Below are positions 13,731-27,000 of a stretch of DNA of 64,000 bases, in pieces. This stretch comes from Letharia columbiana (lineage: Eukaryota > Ascomycota > Lecanoromycetes > Lecanorales > Parmeliaceae). The stretch lies in the NCBI RefSeq assembly GCF_014066305.1, contig NW_023501053.1, forward strand, positions 328,501 to 392,500, read 5' to 3'. Both the position numbers and the translations under genes were made by a program. Numbering within the stretch: position 1 is the stretch's first letter; each line of letters opens with the position of its first letter. The notes below the pieces were generated by a model. The model was given only the letters and a program-made list of their open reading frames with translations. It did not search any database and was not told where the DNA came from.

Positions 13731-15649
13731 TCTTAAGTTATATAGAGTATCGCGTAAAGTCTTTATAGAGGAAGATTATATTGATAATTCTATTAAATTA
13801 ACACTAAATTAAATAAAATTAGAGATAAAAGGTATAAATAAAAATTAGAAAACTATTTAAATAGTAGATTTAATTTTTAATTTATCTTAATCTATTTATA
13901 TCTTATTCTTATTCTTTATAATATTTTTATTCTTAATTATTTCTACTATTTACCTTAATTTAATTTATTATTATAAAGAAGTTAAATATTAAAGTAGATA
14001 AGAGCTCTTATAAATCTTTATTTAATCTAAGAAGCTCTTTTTAAAGATTCTTAAATATCTATATATTATATTTTTTAATTTAATATCTCTTATAGAAGAT
14101 AATAGAACTCGATCTATAAAAGATCTACTTTCGAATTAAAATTTAATAATAATTTTAAATAATATCTAGAAATTAGTATATAACTAAATCGCTAAAACTA
14201 TATAATAGATAATATTTTTATAAAGATTAAATAATAATCTAATAGAGAATATCTTATTATCTTTTATTAATATTTTTTAGATTAAAATTAAATATTATAA
14301 AAGCGATTATTTTATTAATAATTTTTATTTTAAATATTAAGTTAGAGATTAATCGACTTAAAATAATAAAAAACTCTTTCTATATCGCTTTTAATATTAT
14401 ATACTTAATTTATATATAAAATAAAAATTAATTAATACTATAAATAGAATATAATTATTATTATATTAATATTTAAATAAAATTAATTTTTAATTAAATC
14501 TTCTTATAAAGTAATTATTAGAGAAGATCTTCTATATATAATATTTTAAACTTATTATAAATTATAATCTATATTTTATTTATTAAAATTCTTAATTTAT
14601 AGCGACGTTAATAGATAAAAATAGAATCTTTAATTTTATCGCTAAAATTAATAGCTTTTAATCTCTTATCTAAGATTATAAAATAGATTTATTAAAAGCT
14701 AATCTTCGATAAAGAAATAAAATAATTATTAATCTCTATAAAGTATTTTTATTAAAATATATCTAATCTTTATATATATAAGATTAAAAGTAATAAACGC
14801 TAATTTAATAAAATAATATTAAAAATTAATTTATTAATAATATAGTTAATTTAGAAAGAATATTTATTATATATTATTTTAATCGAGATTATTAGAATCG
14901 CGTATATTAAGTTCTATATATCTTTTAAGACTCTAATATCTTTATCTTATAAAGCTCGCTAAATCTCGAAGTTAAATTTTTTTATATTCTCTAAATTAAC
15001 TTTCTTTAATAATAAATAATAGAATATTAATATTATTAATAATTTCGTAGTAATTAGAAAAAATTAATTTAAAGAATTTATATAAATATCTTTTTTTATC
15101 GCTATTAGATAGCTTATATTAGCTTTAAAATATAATTAAACTAATTAAAGAATTAAATTATTTAAAAATTAATAAATATTAGAATATATAGAGAGCTTTA
15201 AATATATAACGCTAAAATATTTTTAATTAAAATAATTTATATTAATTTAAAAAAGTTAATTACTCTACTAATTATAATTATAATACTTTTATTAATAATA
15301 ATTTATAAATTAATTACTCTAATTTTATCTTCTTTTATCTAATAATAAATATAAAGATTATGAATAATATCTCGAATTTTATTATCTTATATTAACTTAT
15401 AATACTTCTTTTCTAATTTATTATATATTGTTAAAAATATATATAAAAATTATAAGATGAATTTAAAAAGAGATATTATAAAGATAATTTTAATTATTAT
15501 TTTATTTTTAAAAGATAAATAAAATCACGATTAATTTTATACTAATTTCTTAATCTTTTATAGAATTTTAATTTAAAAATTATCTAATTAATAATTAATA
15601 TTTATTTTAATTAATATTTTTAGATATTTATAAAAATTATTAAAAGAAA

Positions 15650-16500
15650 TTTTCTTCGCGTTAATAATATAAATATAGATAATATTTTCTATATATAATA
15701 TATATAATTTATTTTAATTAATTCTCGCGTTAATTATAATATAATAAATCTTTAAAATCGCTATTATAATATCTATCTCTTCTTAAAATTATATAATAAT
15801 TATAATATTATTAATATATATTATTATCTTTAATACTCTATTCTCTATTTATATTTTTAAAATTTTAAAATTATAAATAATATATTAAGTTAAACCTTTA
15901 ATTATAAATTACAAATAGAGAATAACTTAGAAAATCTTTCTATCTTATATCGCTTTATATTATAATTATTTCTTTAATATAGCTATTAATATAGATCTTA
16001 ATCTTAATTTTCTTATAAATAAATTATATTTAAATAATAAATTTCTTAAATATATCTAATTCTTTTAGAATCGCTAGAAGGAAACTTATAGCTAACTTAA
16101 TTATATATTTTTTTCTAATTAAAAAAAAAAATAACGATTTCTCTTTTATTTTTATAATAGCTTTTTAATAAATTTATATTTAACTATTAAGTATTAAATT
16201 ATTTTAATATTATTATCTATAAATCTCTTTAATAAAAAGACTAACTATTATTCGCTAATTATCTTATCTAAAGCCTTTATTAAATATTATATTAAAATAT
16301 TTATAAAGATCTTATAATTTATATTTATAATAAATAGAGGACGATAATTCTTAATATCGATTTATTTATCTTTATTCTTAAAAAGAATAGTAAAAATTCT
16401 ATTTATTTAATACTTTAAAAGTTTTTACTTTCGCTATATCTAATTATAGAAGAAGATTAATTATATAATAATAATCGAGGTTTTTCTTTTTTCTTTTTCT
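15650..16500 (-). pseudogene. fossil LINE reverse transcriptase, copy 2
   Basis: Counterpart of the broken polymerase in copy 1. The minus strand keeps the ALDKII-type codons at 16254-16277 and the YINN (ancestral YxDD) codons at 15807-15818, spaced as in copy 1. Differences between the two copies are mostly transitions, as expected for independent RIP of a repeated sequence. It is not functional. Confidence 0.55.
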
Positions 16501-19500
16501 CGTATTTTATAATAGTTTTATAAAACTTATTTAAAAGATTATCTTTATCTAGCGAGGTTTTTAAGAATACTTAATAAATAGTAATCTATATCTCTTGAGC
16601 TTTAATAGAGTTTTTTATTTTAATAATATCTATTAAGTTTACTTAATCTATTATATACTATAGAATTTTATCTTAAATATCCTTATCTAAAGATTTTATA
16701 TTATAAAGATTTTAATAGTAATCTATTATTATTCTAAGAATATCTTTAAATCTATATATATCTCTTTTTAATTATTCTTTAAAACCTCGATAAAGCTATA
16801 ATTTATATATTTAATTCTTATAAAAAACTATCTTATTAATTTTTTATTAAGAATAAGATATTTAATTATAATATTATAGAAATAGAATTAATTATATATA
16901 TTTATAAGCTATTTCTTACGCGTTTTAATAATTACTATTCTTTTCTCTAATTTAAAATTTAATAATTTAAGATATCTTTTCTTCTATAGTTATAGGCGAT
17001 TACGCTATAGATTATACTTAACTTTCTAATTTATTCTATAATTATTCTTTATAATATATTTTATAAATTATACTATTAATATCTTATAAATTATTTACTC
17101 TTCTATCGAATTTTTCTTTAAGAGTATTTATAATATCTCTAAATATAAAGCTTATATTTAATTTCTTTATAGAAGTAAAAATAATAATTTTTATTATTTA
17201 GATTTTTAAATAATTATAAAGATTATTTTTATTATAATTATTATAATTTTATAATTAATAAATAATTTATTAGATATTATCTTTTAACCCTTTAACTTTT
17301 CTATTTAATTATCTTAAATATAAATTTAATTAATTCTAAAAATTAAGATTTTATCGTTTAAGAAATATATAAAGACTTTAAGATTTAGATTTTAAATCCT
17401 TTAATCGTCTATTAGATAATATATCTTATCTTCTTTAAGCTTTGATAATAATTTAAATAATACTTATAGTTATAAAGGCGGTAAGAGAATTATAAAAACT
17501 TTATTTATAGCGATTAGCGTAAAATTTTAATCTTTCTTTATTATATTATAAAGCGTTTATAGTAATATTTATTTAAGCGCTTTTATATTTACTTTTAATT
17601 ATAATAATCTTATAACCTCTTTAATTAAGATATATATCGATATTATCGTAAGTATATATTCTTTATATTTAATCTTATAAATTAAAATTCTTTTATTATC
17701 TTCTTTATAAAGGATATAATTTAAGTCTCTATCTCTTTATTACTTTATAAATTTAATATTTATAATAATAGCGACTTTATTTTTTTTAACTCGATAAATT
17801 ATAATAGCTATTTATAAAAATAATCTTTTATAATATTTTATAATTTTATTAAATAGATTTATCTCTTAAAGTAGTAGAATATTAACTTTATAACTTTATA
17901 TTATATTATATATTTTTCTAAAATAATCTAAATTTAGAATTAAATAAATATTAAGTAAGATTATTTATATTTTATATATAGCTATAATTATAATATAATA
18001 AATTTATTCTTTATAAAAAAGAATTTTATAATATTTATAGATTTTAATATTTATAATTTCTTATACTTAATTATTAAATACGCTTTTTTATAAATATTAT
18101 ATATTTTAATTAAATTTATTAATCTAAATTTAATATTAAACGCTTTATTATATTTTAATTTTAATTATTTAATTATAAATTTAAAGCTATATATCTTAAA
18201 GCTTTTTTTAAAAATAATTATAATCTTATTATTTATAATACTCTTAAACTTCTAATATATTAACTAGAATTTTAAATTTTTAAAGTTTTTTATCTTTACT
18301 ATTTATATAGTTAGAAAATAAAAATCTATAATATCTAGCGAACTTTTATTTATTATATATACTTAAAGAGTTTTTTTATATAATATTTAATAATATTTAT
18401 AATTAATAAATTAATATAAAAGCTTTAATTTTTAGCTTTTTTAACGATTATAGAAGAGTAATAGTATATTATTTAATTTTTAACATTATAAAATTTTATA
18501 AATATTATATTTTTAAGCTTTATAATCTTTTTTAATTTTTTTATAATTTATTTTAGAATTAGTTTATTTTATTTTCTTTATAATTTAAATAGTATTTTTA
18601 AATAAAGCTATCTATTATCTTTAAGAGCCGATATTACTAAAATAATAATATCTCTCTCTTTTTTACTACGTTAAATAAATATTACTTTATTCTTTTATAT
18701 TAATATATATAAAGACTTTAATCTAGATTTAAACTTTAATTTAATATAATTTAATAAAATTATTTCTTTTAACGTCTTATTTTTTATTATTAAAGATAAG
18801 ATATAAATTAAACTTATCTTTTATAGTTAAGTCTTTTTTATCTTTTTCTTTATTAATAATTAAAGAAAGTTAAGAATATTGACTTAATCTTATTTAAAGA
18901 TTAATATTTTAAGCGGCGAGGATAAAAGAATTATTTCTCTTATTAATCTATTATAATTTTATAATTAATAATTTTATTTATAAAATTTATAGAGTTAACA
19001 AAGATCTTTCTCTCTTCGTTTTAACTCCTCTACTATTTCTTATCTCTTTTTATATTATTTATTCTTCTTAGCTCTCCTTTACTCTCTTCTTTTTTTCTTC
19101 TTTAATATATATTAATTAATATTCTCTTTATTAATAATCTATTTTTTTAGAGAATCTAGATTAAGATATTTTTTATATTAAGAGAGAGAAGATTAATAGA
19201 ACTTAATAGATATTAGATCTACTTTATTATTAGATTATAGCTTATTTAAAGATAGATTATATTTTAATAATATATTATTTCTTTATATTACTTTGTTATT
19301 TAGCTAATTCTTAATAAATTATTTATTAATAATTTTAAATTATCGACTTAGAGAAGACTTTTTTATAATAATTTTAATAGAGTTAGATATTAATATTATA
19401 GCGTTATATTAATAATTAATATAATATATTAATTATCTATATTATATTTTAATTTAGATTTTTTAAAATATATCTTTTAATAAAATTCTTAACTTTTAAA

Positions 19501-19787
19501 TCTTAATTATTATTTCTTTTAACTACCTTAACTTAATAAAAAAAGTTTTTTATATTACGATATATATATATCTTAAAGAATAATATAATAATAGCGAGAT
19601 ATTAAATAAAGTAATCTATTAGAGTAATAAAAAGACTTCGTCTATTATATAATTATTTATTCTTTTTAAATATTTAATAGAGATATAGAGATATTTTATT
19701 AGAAAATAATTGAGAGTTTATAGCTAAATTTCTTAGATACTAAGTTCTTAGAGTTATTACGTTAAGGTATTATATATAAACTTATTT

Positions 19788-22700
19788 ATTACTATTTAAT
19801 GTAAAAGGTAGCTTTAACCCCCTAGAATTATATTTTACCGTCGTATCAGCAATACTTCTTAAAGATAAGTTTCTATTAATATTAATTATCGAGTAAAGGC
19901 CTTAATAAATAAATTATAATTATTATTATTATTATTTTTGAGTAAAAATTTAAAATAATTTATTTTTTATAAGAAGGGTTTTAGATTTAGTGATCTATGG
20001 TATTAATAGAGATATTTTTATTTTAATTTCTTTTTGATAAAATAATAATAATAAGATTTTCTATTATATTTAAAAAGGATTTTTTTATTAATAATTTGAA
20101 AGCTTATATACTATTAGAGAATAATATTATAAATCTTAAAAAGATTATATTTAAAATTATTTAAAATAAAATATATATTAATAATTATATTATTATTATT
20201 AATATTATTAATTAATAATATAATTTATATTAAAAATGTTATTTATACTGTAAAGCTTTAATTACAACGCTTTATATTAATATTATAATATTTATTAACT
20301 TTTCTAAAAATTATCTAAGAGAAATTATATTTTTAAATTAATAATATAATAAAACTTAACCTATCGTTTATCTTATAAATTTATATATTATTAAAATTCT
20401 AATTAAAAATAAATTACTTAGCTTATTTAAATCTTAAAAGCTTTATTTAGATACACTATATAAAATTAAGGTTATAAAAATATCTTCTTTATATCTTTAT
20501 TTCTTTTATATTATAACTAATTAAATTAAAAAAAAAATTATTTTTATTATAATAATATTAATAAATATAATTAATAATCTTTTATAGTTTATCTATAACG
20601 CTATTATATCTTAATTAAATATTATTAAAAAGATTAAGCTATTAAATAATATTATAATTTATAATAATAAATATAATACTTAAATTTTAATAGATTTAGT
20701 CGATAAATTTTCTATCTTATAAAGAGATAAAAACTTTATTAAAGTATTTAAAGATAATTAAATAAAGATTACGCTACGCGATAACTAATAAAATAAATTA
20801 TTAAAGTCGAATTATATAAAGATTTATTTTCTAAATATTAATAATAAAGTAGTAGTTAATAATATATTTAATAATTTATAATAATAAGATAAGCTTAGAT
20901 ATATTATTAAGTCTATCTTATTTAACTATCCTATATTTATAATTTAGAAAATATTATTAAATAATAAGTGAAAGAAAAGAGTTATAATAAATATTAGAGA
21001 TTTTAATAATCTTATTATTCTAGATATATATCTTATATTATTATAATTAGATATTATAATAAAACTATTAAAATATATTTATTTATTTATACTCGATATA
21101 ATATCTTTCTTCTATTAATAACTTATTTACTATAATTATTATTATATAATTATTATAATTTTTTATCGAGATTAAAAGACTTTTAATATATTAATTATAA
21201 ATTTATATTTATAAATTTTATAATTTATATATAACGATAAATTAATAAAATTCTATAATTTATTAAAGACTTTATTTAAATATATATTAATAATATTATA
21301 TTAAATTTTAAGATCTTAAAAAAATATATTATATATTTATAAAAGTTATTTTAAATCTTAATTAAATATAATATTACTATTATATTTATAAAAATCTTTT
21401 TAAAATATTTTAATATTAATTTATTAGGTTATCAAGTTAATTTTTTTAATATAATAATAATTAAGAGATAAATTAAAAGTTATTAATAAGATTATCTATT
21501 CTAGTATACTTAAGAATCTTAAATACTATCTCGAATTAATAGATTATTTAAAAAGTTTAATTTACTATTACGCGTAATTTACTAATTCTTTATAAGTATT
21601 AAAAACTCGCTTATTTAAAGAAATATCTATTAAAAATAATTTATATTATATCTATTTCTTTAAACTTTATTTATTAAAAGCTTATCTTATAAAAGAAATA
21701 AAGTTTTTAAAGCCTATAGAAAGCTTTAAATAGGCTCTTATTATTTATATACTTTAATTTAAATAAAGATCTATAAATAAATCTTAATATCTTTAAAAAA
21801 TAAGATTTTGATATATAGATATTTTATATTAAAAAGAAATATATTATTATAACTAATATTAAGTAATTATCTAGAATTATTATAAAGCTAATTATATATT
21901 TATTAAAAATACTAATTTTTATTAAAAAGAATTATTAGTTTATAAAACTTGAGATAATAAGATTTATATAAATTATTAAGAAGATTTAATATTTTATAAA
22001 ATTATTTAAGTAATTTATTATTATTTAAACTAATTATTTAACTATTCTTAATATTATAAAATAATCTTCTATTACTTCTATAATATTTATAATAAAATTA
22101 AATATATAATTAATATATATTTTTTAATTTTTTTATTAATTTTATTTTAATATAAAATATAAATTTAATAAGAAATATATTATATTAGATACTCTCTTAC
22201 GCCTTATAAATATTAATAAATTAATATTATTTAAAAATTACTCGAAGCTTAATATTCTATATATTTATATTATATAAATTATAAATTATAGTAGTATTTA
22301 TATTTACTTTATTACGATAGTAGAGATAAATAAAGTTTTTTATAATAAACTTCTTATTAAATATAATATAGATCTATATTAAATAAGAATTATTAATATT
22401 ATAAATATTAATATAAAGCTAATAACTAAAAATAAAAATATTAAGTTTTTATTTATTTATAATATTATAGATTTTAGTCTTATTTTTTATAAAAATAAAT
22501 TTATTAATTTTAAGTGATTATATATACTCTAATTATTAATTAAAAATATTCTTAAAATCGTCTATAATAATAATTACTTAAATTTTAAAAGATCTTTTAA
22601 TATAATCTTTAAATTATAATATATATAGAGATTATCTAAGTATCTTTATAGCTATATTAAATATTATTCTAAGTATTTAATATTATAAACTCGTTATTAT

Positions 22701-22947
22701 AAGCTTTATAATTATCTATAATTTATAAAAAGTTTTATTTTATCTTTTTATATTTTAATACTTAATTTTATTCTTATTATATTATTATTTAATAAGAGAT
22801 TTAATTATATAATAATTATTATAAATAAGTTTATAAAGTAGATTACTTATATTTCTAATAAATCTATTTAAAATATTAAAAAGTAAGTTATTATTTTATT
22901 AAATTATCTCGATATAGATAATTAGAAAATATTAAAGATCTTATTAT
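19788..22947 (+). mobile_element. Ty3/gypsy copy A, left segment, RIP-degraded
   Basis: This segment runs parallel to gypsy copy B (about 36070-39236), with the same order of landmarks. Near 20981-21001 the plus strand reads VIINIRD, the RIP image of a VVxDIRG reverse transcriptase motif. It is followed by a YPLPLQSDII-like stretch, also found in the intact chromovirus of this window. Further on come YLRSLIYYYAQ-like codons of the region after the polymerase palm. The first 500 bp are noticeably less mutated than the same part of copy B. The left end abuts LINE copy 2, so the gag part is missing or displaced upstream. The element resumes at 31155 after the nested insertion at 22948-31149. Confidence 0.65.
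20900..21600 (+). pseudogene. fossil gypsy reverse transcriptase, copy A
   Basis: Plus-strand codons give a dead polymerase: VIINIRD at 20981-21001, then a YLILL.LDII stretch (YPLPLQSDII before RIP), then LDIISFFY, which corresponds to motif A (LDAxSFFYQ). A GYLR..IYYYA stretch lies near 21530-21580. The motif order matches residues 1074-1270 of the intact polyprotein at 24091-30423, so the two belong to related Ty3/gypsy lineages. Many stops are present. Confidence 0.6.
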
Positions 22948-23128
22948 TATTAAAAGTAGAATATTAGATATATTAGAAAAAAATAATATTACTAAAAGAC
23001 TAATTATTAATTTATGGAATATATAGATATTTATATATATAAAATAGATAGCTAATAATAGCTAATAATTACTAGTTTTAATAATACGCGATATATATGC
23101 GATAGCTAAAGAGATTAATATTATAATA
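22948..23128. repeat. 5' LTR of small LTR element copy 1
   Basis: A 181 bp direct repeat of 30966-31149, with RIP-type differences between the two. It starts TATT (ancestral TGTT) and ends ATAATA (ancestral ATAACA). Confidence 0.75.
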
Positions 23129-23303
23129 CTCTCTAATAGCTTTAAAAGCTAGATTCCCTAAATCCTAATATATTATATTTTATATATATTAATTTTCAAA
23201 TTTACGCTTTATATTCGAGATTAATTATTTACCCGACCTCGTTAAATCTATAAAAAACCCCGATGGAGAAAATAGAAAGAGTGCCGAGGCTTTTAAATAC
23301 CCG

Positions 23304-23585
23304 TTTCGGGACCTCGGAATAATATAAGGGTTTTTGATATTTTACCTGTATTATTTCGGGACTGATAATTTACTCGTATTGCTTCGGGACCTTGAAATAA
23401 TCTGAGGGTTTTTGATATTTTGCCCGTATTGCTTTAGGACCTCGAAATGATCTAAGGGTTTTTGATGTTTTGCCTGTATTATTTCGAGACCTCGAAATAA
23501 TATAAGGGTTTTTGATTGGTTCGGGTCCTCGTATAATATAAGGGTTTTTTATTTGTATTGATTTTGGGACCTCGGATGAAATAAG
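23304..23585. repeat. 50 bp tandem repeat array inside the small LTR element
   Basis: Six to seven imperfect units, each opening TTCGGGACCTCGGAATAAT and continuing with AAGGGTTTTTGAT and a GTATT tail. Units start near 23304, 23356, 23384, 23434, 23484, 23520 and 23562; some are shortened. The sister element has about four to five units at 58811-59032, so the array varies in copy number. CpG and GpG/CpC survive here while CpA is scarce, which explains why this part looks GC-richer than its flanks. Confidence 0.75.
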
Positions 23586-23757
23586 AATTTTAATTCGATA
23601 TTTTTTATATAGGGATTGAATGATAATAGCTCTCTCGTCGGTGGGTATAAGCTAAAAAAATAGGCTGTCGCCATAAGGTATATCTATTTATAAACGATTA
23701 TTGAAGATTTAATTTGATATCTATATTAGAAAGTATAAGAATGTTTAATACTATTCT

Positions 23758-23920
23758 TGTTATGGTAGCATAAGATCCTCAGGAATCTTCCTGAGAAAGA
23801 CGTTTCTTGAGTGGTAAAAAAGATGATTCTTCTCCTATGGGATCTGGTTGCCTAAATACATATGCCAAGCCGTACCAAGCTATTAGCCCCTAGCTCCTGC
23901 CACAAGCATAATCCATAACA
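23758..23920 (-). repeat. 3' LTR of the chromovirus
   Basis: This 163 bp LTR begins TGTTATGG and ends CCATAACA, a perfect 8 bp terminal inverted repeat. It is identical to 30776-30938. It contains a perfect hairpin, CTCAGGAA-TC-TTCCTGAG, at 23778-23795, near the end of the LTR in element sense. That position suits 3'-end formation or RNA packaging, but this is inference. Confidence 0.95.
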
Positions 23921-24090
23921 TATGCCGACAATAAAAAGAAAGGTAGCGCCCTCGCTGCAAGCAAAGAAATTCCTTTCTTCAAGCAAGAACGGTCTTACTT
24001 TCACAGAGAAAGTCATGCAAAGAAACTCATTCCTTCAAGCAAAGCACGAAGAACCCTTTTCCGCAAGAATGGCCTTCCCCGAAAGACGTT

Positions 24091-27000
24091 TCACTGAGTA
24101 AGAAGTCGTATGCTACGGCGGGTAGCAGAAGGATTTGGTAGCGAGGCCGGCGATGGTGTAAGTAAAGGTGGATCCCCGGGAATCGTCTTCCGAGGACGCC
24201 CTGGCTTTCTAGCTGCAGCAGCCTGATTCCTGACAGCAGCTTCAGGAGATTTCTCGGCCGGAGTAAGTGCTTTCTTGGTCGGTGCTCGCGCCGGTGTTCG
24301 TGTAGCAGGCTGCTTCTTTTCTCGACGATTTCTTGTGGGATCAGCAGAAATTCGGGCGTCGCATTCTGCTACAAGATCCTTTGCTCCCGAGAGGGCATGT
24401 AGTGGGTACCAAGCATTATGTTCCTTACCACTATCCTTCCAATGTACCAGGTACTTGATATTCCTTCCAGTTCCCCGTCTGTCACTCAGTTTCTCGATTT
24501 CGAACAGTGGAAATCTGGCAGCAAGGTCTGGATCTACCCGTTCTCCTTCTTCCTCCACTGGCTGTGGCGGATGTGGTTTCCTGTGGTAAGGATCTTCAGC
24601 TTGGTCTGATGCAGGTTCCAATTGGGCTATGGATATCACAGGATGGATACGCATAATACCCGGAAGATCCAGTCGGTAGGCAAGATTTCCGACTTTCTCC
24701 AGCACTTTGAATGGTCCGACTCTCTGATTGGAAAGCTTGGGATTAACGCCGGGAATGGAATAGCCATGATGTAGCCGGAGGTGGACCAATGATCCCTCGC
24801 GAAGATTGATAGCTTTGTGGCTGCTATCGTAGCGAGTTTTCGTCATAGCATTGGCGAAAGCAATAGCATCATCGGCTTCCTCGCGTTTGATAAGACGTAG
24901 TCGATCGAGATCCTCTGGCGGCAAGTCTGCAAGTAGCCCCAGGGTATCTCTTACTCGGAATCCATAGGCGATTTCGTTTGGTGCAAATCCCGTTGATGTG
25001 ACTGAGTTGTTGAGGCATGCTTGGAGAAATGGAAGCACGCTCAACCAGTCATCCGTGCCAGTAGTGAGGTGAAATCGCAGAGCAATCTCGACAGTCTGAT
25101 TCGTTCTTTCCGACTGCCCGTCTGTCTGAGGGTGATAAGCAGTCGAAGTTGCCATGGTAGTTCCGAGCCTCTCGAAAATAGTTTTCCAGAAGACACTCAT
25201 AAACTTAGCATCACGGTCGCTGATTACGGCAACAGGAATACCCCAATCATGAGATACCAGAGCAACAAGCAAAGCATTCGCCCAATCAGCCGCAGTCCAT
25301 TCATCAAATCCTGGCACGAGAAGTTTTCTCTTGGAGAACTTGCATGTCACGGTAAGAAGCATGTTCTTGCCTTCCCAGAAAGGAAGCGCGACGATGAAAT
25401 CCATTGCTATGGTATGGAATGGAATCGGTGGCGTAGAAATTGGATTGAGCTCTCCATAAGTGGGATGTCGTTTGGTTTGATTGAGTTGACACTCCGGGCA
25501 GTGCTTCAGGTAGGTCTGAAGGTGCTTCGATAAGCCTTTGATGTAGACTGATGGCGAGATCCTAGCATAAGTAGTATGAAAACCGGCATGGAAACTCTGA
25601 TCATGTGCTAGCTGGAAAACTTCTTGCTGCATAGACTCAGGGATGCAGAGTCGTTGCTTGCCGACGTGATCAAGCGTCGTGCTGTAGATGAGATCATTGT
25701 GTTTCCGGAAGCGGAGTCCTCCCGGAAGGTCGGGCTCGGGCTGCTTGAGTAAGTCAAGAATCTTGATCCATTGAGGATCCTTGCTGTACGCCTCAACAAG
25801 GCGTTTCTTGAAGTCATCACTCATTTCTACCAAGGTCATGTGGTAGACTGGGATTTCTTCAAGCGGTGCTATTCGTTCATTTAGTTCTAGAATGCTCCCG
25901 TAAAGACTTTCTAGCACTGCTTGCTTCTCTTCGGAATCCACGTCTGCTTGAAGCCTGGACAATGCGTCGGGAACGACATTCGCCTTGCCAGCCTTGTGGC
26001 GTATAGCAAGGTTGAATCCCGACAGGTATTGAGAAGCACGAACCAGCCGAAGATTCAGTTTGTCCGTGGACGACGTGGAAAGCGTAGTTTGCCGAGCGAT
26101 CTGAACTGCAGCAGAGTGATCGGTGTAAATCACTACTGGTGGTACTTCGGATGCTTCGATTAGATGCCTGACCTTGCGGACTACCCAAACTATAGCAGCG
26201 ATCTCAAGTTCCGTGGGCCAGTAGTTACGTTCCGCAGCATTGATTGATTTGCTTAGGAACATTATCGCTTGCACGTCTCCTCTAGCAGAAGCAGAGACCT
26301 CTTTTTCTCCCCGCACGTGGTAAACCATAGCAGCGAATCCCCATGCTTTGGAAGCATCGATATCGATGTGCAACTTCCGCTTCCGATCGAAGTGCACCAG
26401 GAAGGAGGGCGAGCGGAAAGCATCCTGCAAATCCTGGAAGGCAGAGATTTCTTCCTGAGTCGGTTCGTAGCGTAGCTGCATGGAAGTTCGCTTGCGTGCG
26501 GGTCCGGTGAGTTGCTTCTTAGGAGTAGTTTCGGGTTGATCTGAGGAAACAGTAGACTTAGCTACCATTGCTTGGGTAAGAGAAGTCTTCCGTTCCTGTA
26601 ACGGCTGAGCACGCTGCGCATAGCGAGGAATCGAGTTTCTCAGCCATCCTGTCAAGCCGAGAAAGATCTCCAAGTCACGAAGGCTTGATGGGAACCGGAG
26701 CGTGGTGATTGCCTTGATCTTTTCCTCTGCTGTAGACATGCCAAGGGAGTCAACGCGCTGTCCTAGCAGCATTACAGATGGAAATCCCAGAAAGGATTTC
26801 GTTGGTGCCAGAGAAGCACGTTTCTCTCGTAGCAGCTGGAAAAGCTGTCGGAGGTGAGATTCGTGCTCCTGAAAGGTTCTGCTAAAGATGATGATATCAT
26901 CTACGAAAGCACGCACAAAAGCACGAAGTGGACGTAGCAGGGCATCCGTCTGACGTTGCACGTATGGTGGAGATCCCTTATACCCCATGAGTGCTACACT

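Larger units (their letters stand above)
13628..19787 (-). mobile_element. LINE (non-LTR retrotransposon) copy 2, RIP-degraded
   Basis: Second full copy of the 6.2 kb LINE, same strand as copy 1 and less mutated in places, especially the first 150 bp. It carries the same fossil polymerase landmarks on the minus strand: KALAKII-like codons at 16254-16277 and the YINN box at 15807-15818. A probable 11 bp target-site duplication (13617-13627 and 19788-19798) flanks it, and the sequence beyond its 5' end continues directly as gypsy copy A. It therefore appears to have inserted into that retrotransposon. No open frame remains. Confidence 0.65.

Noticed and set aside
23940..23950. AGGTAGCGCC on the plus strand near the left LTR as a primer-binding site
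   Set aside because: It is on the wrong strand for the coding direction and 20 bp from the LTR; the proper site is at 30768-30774.
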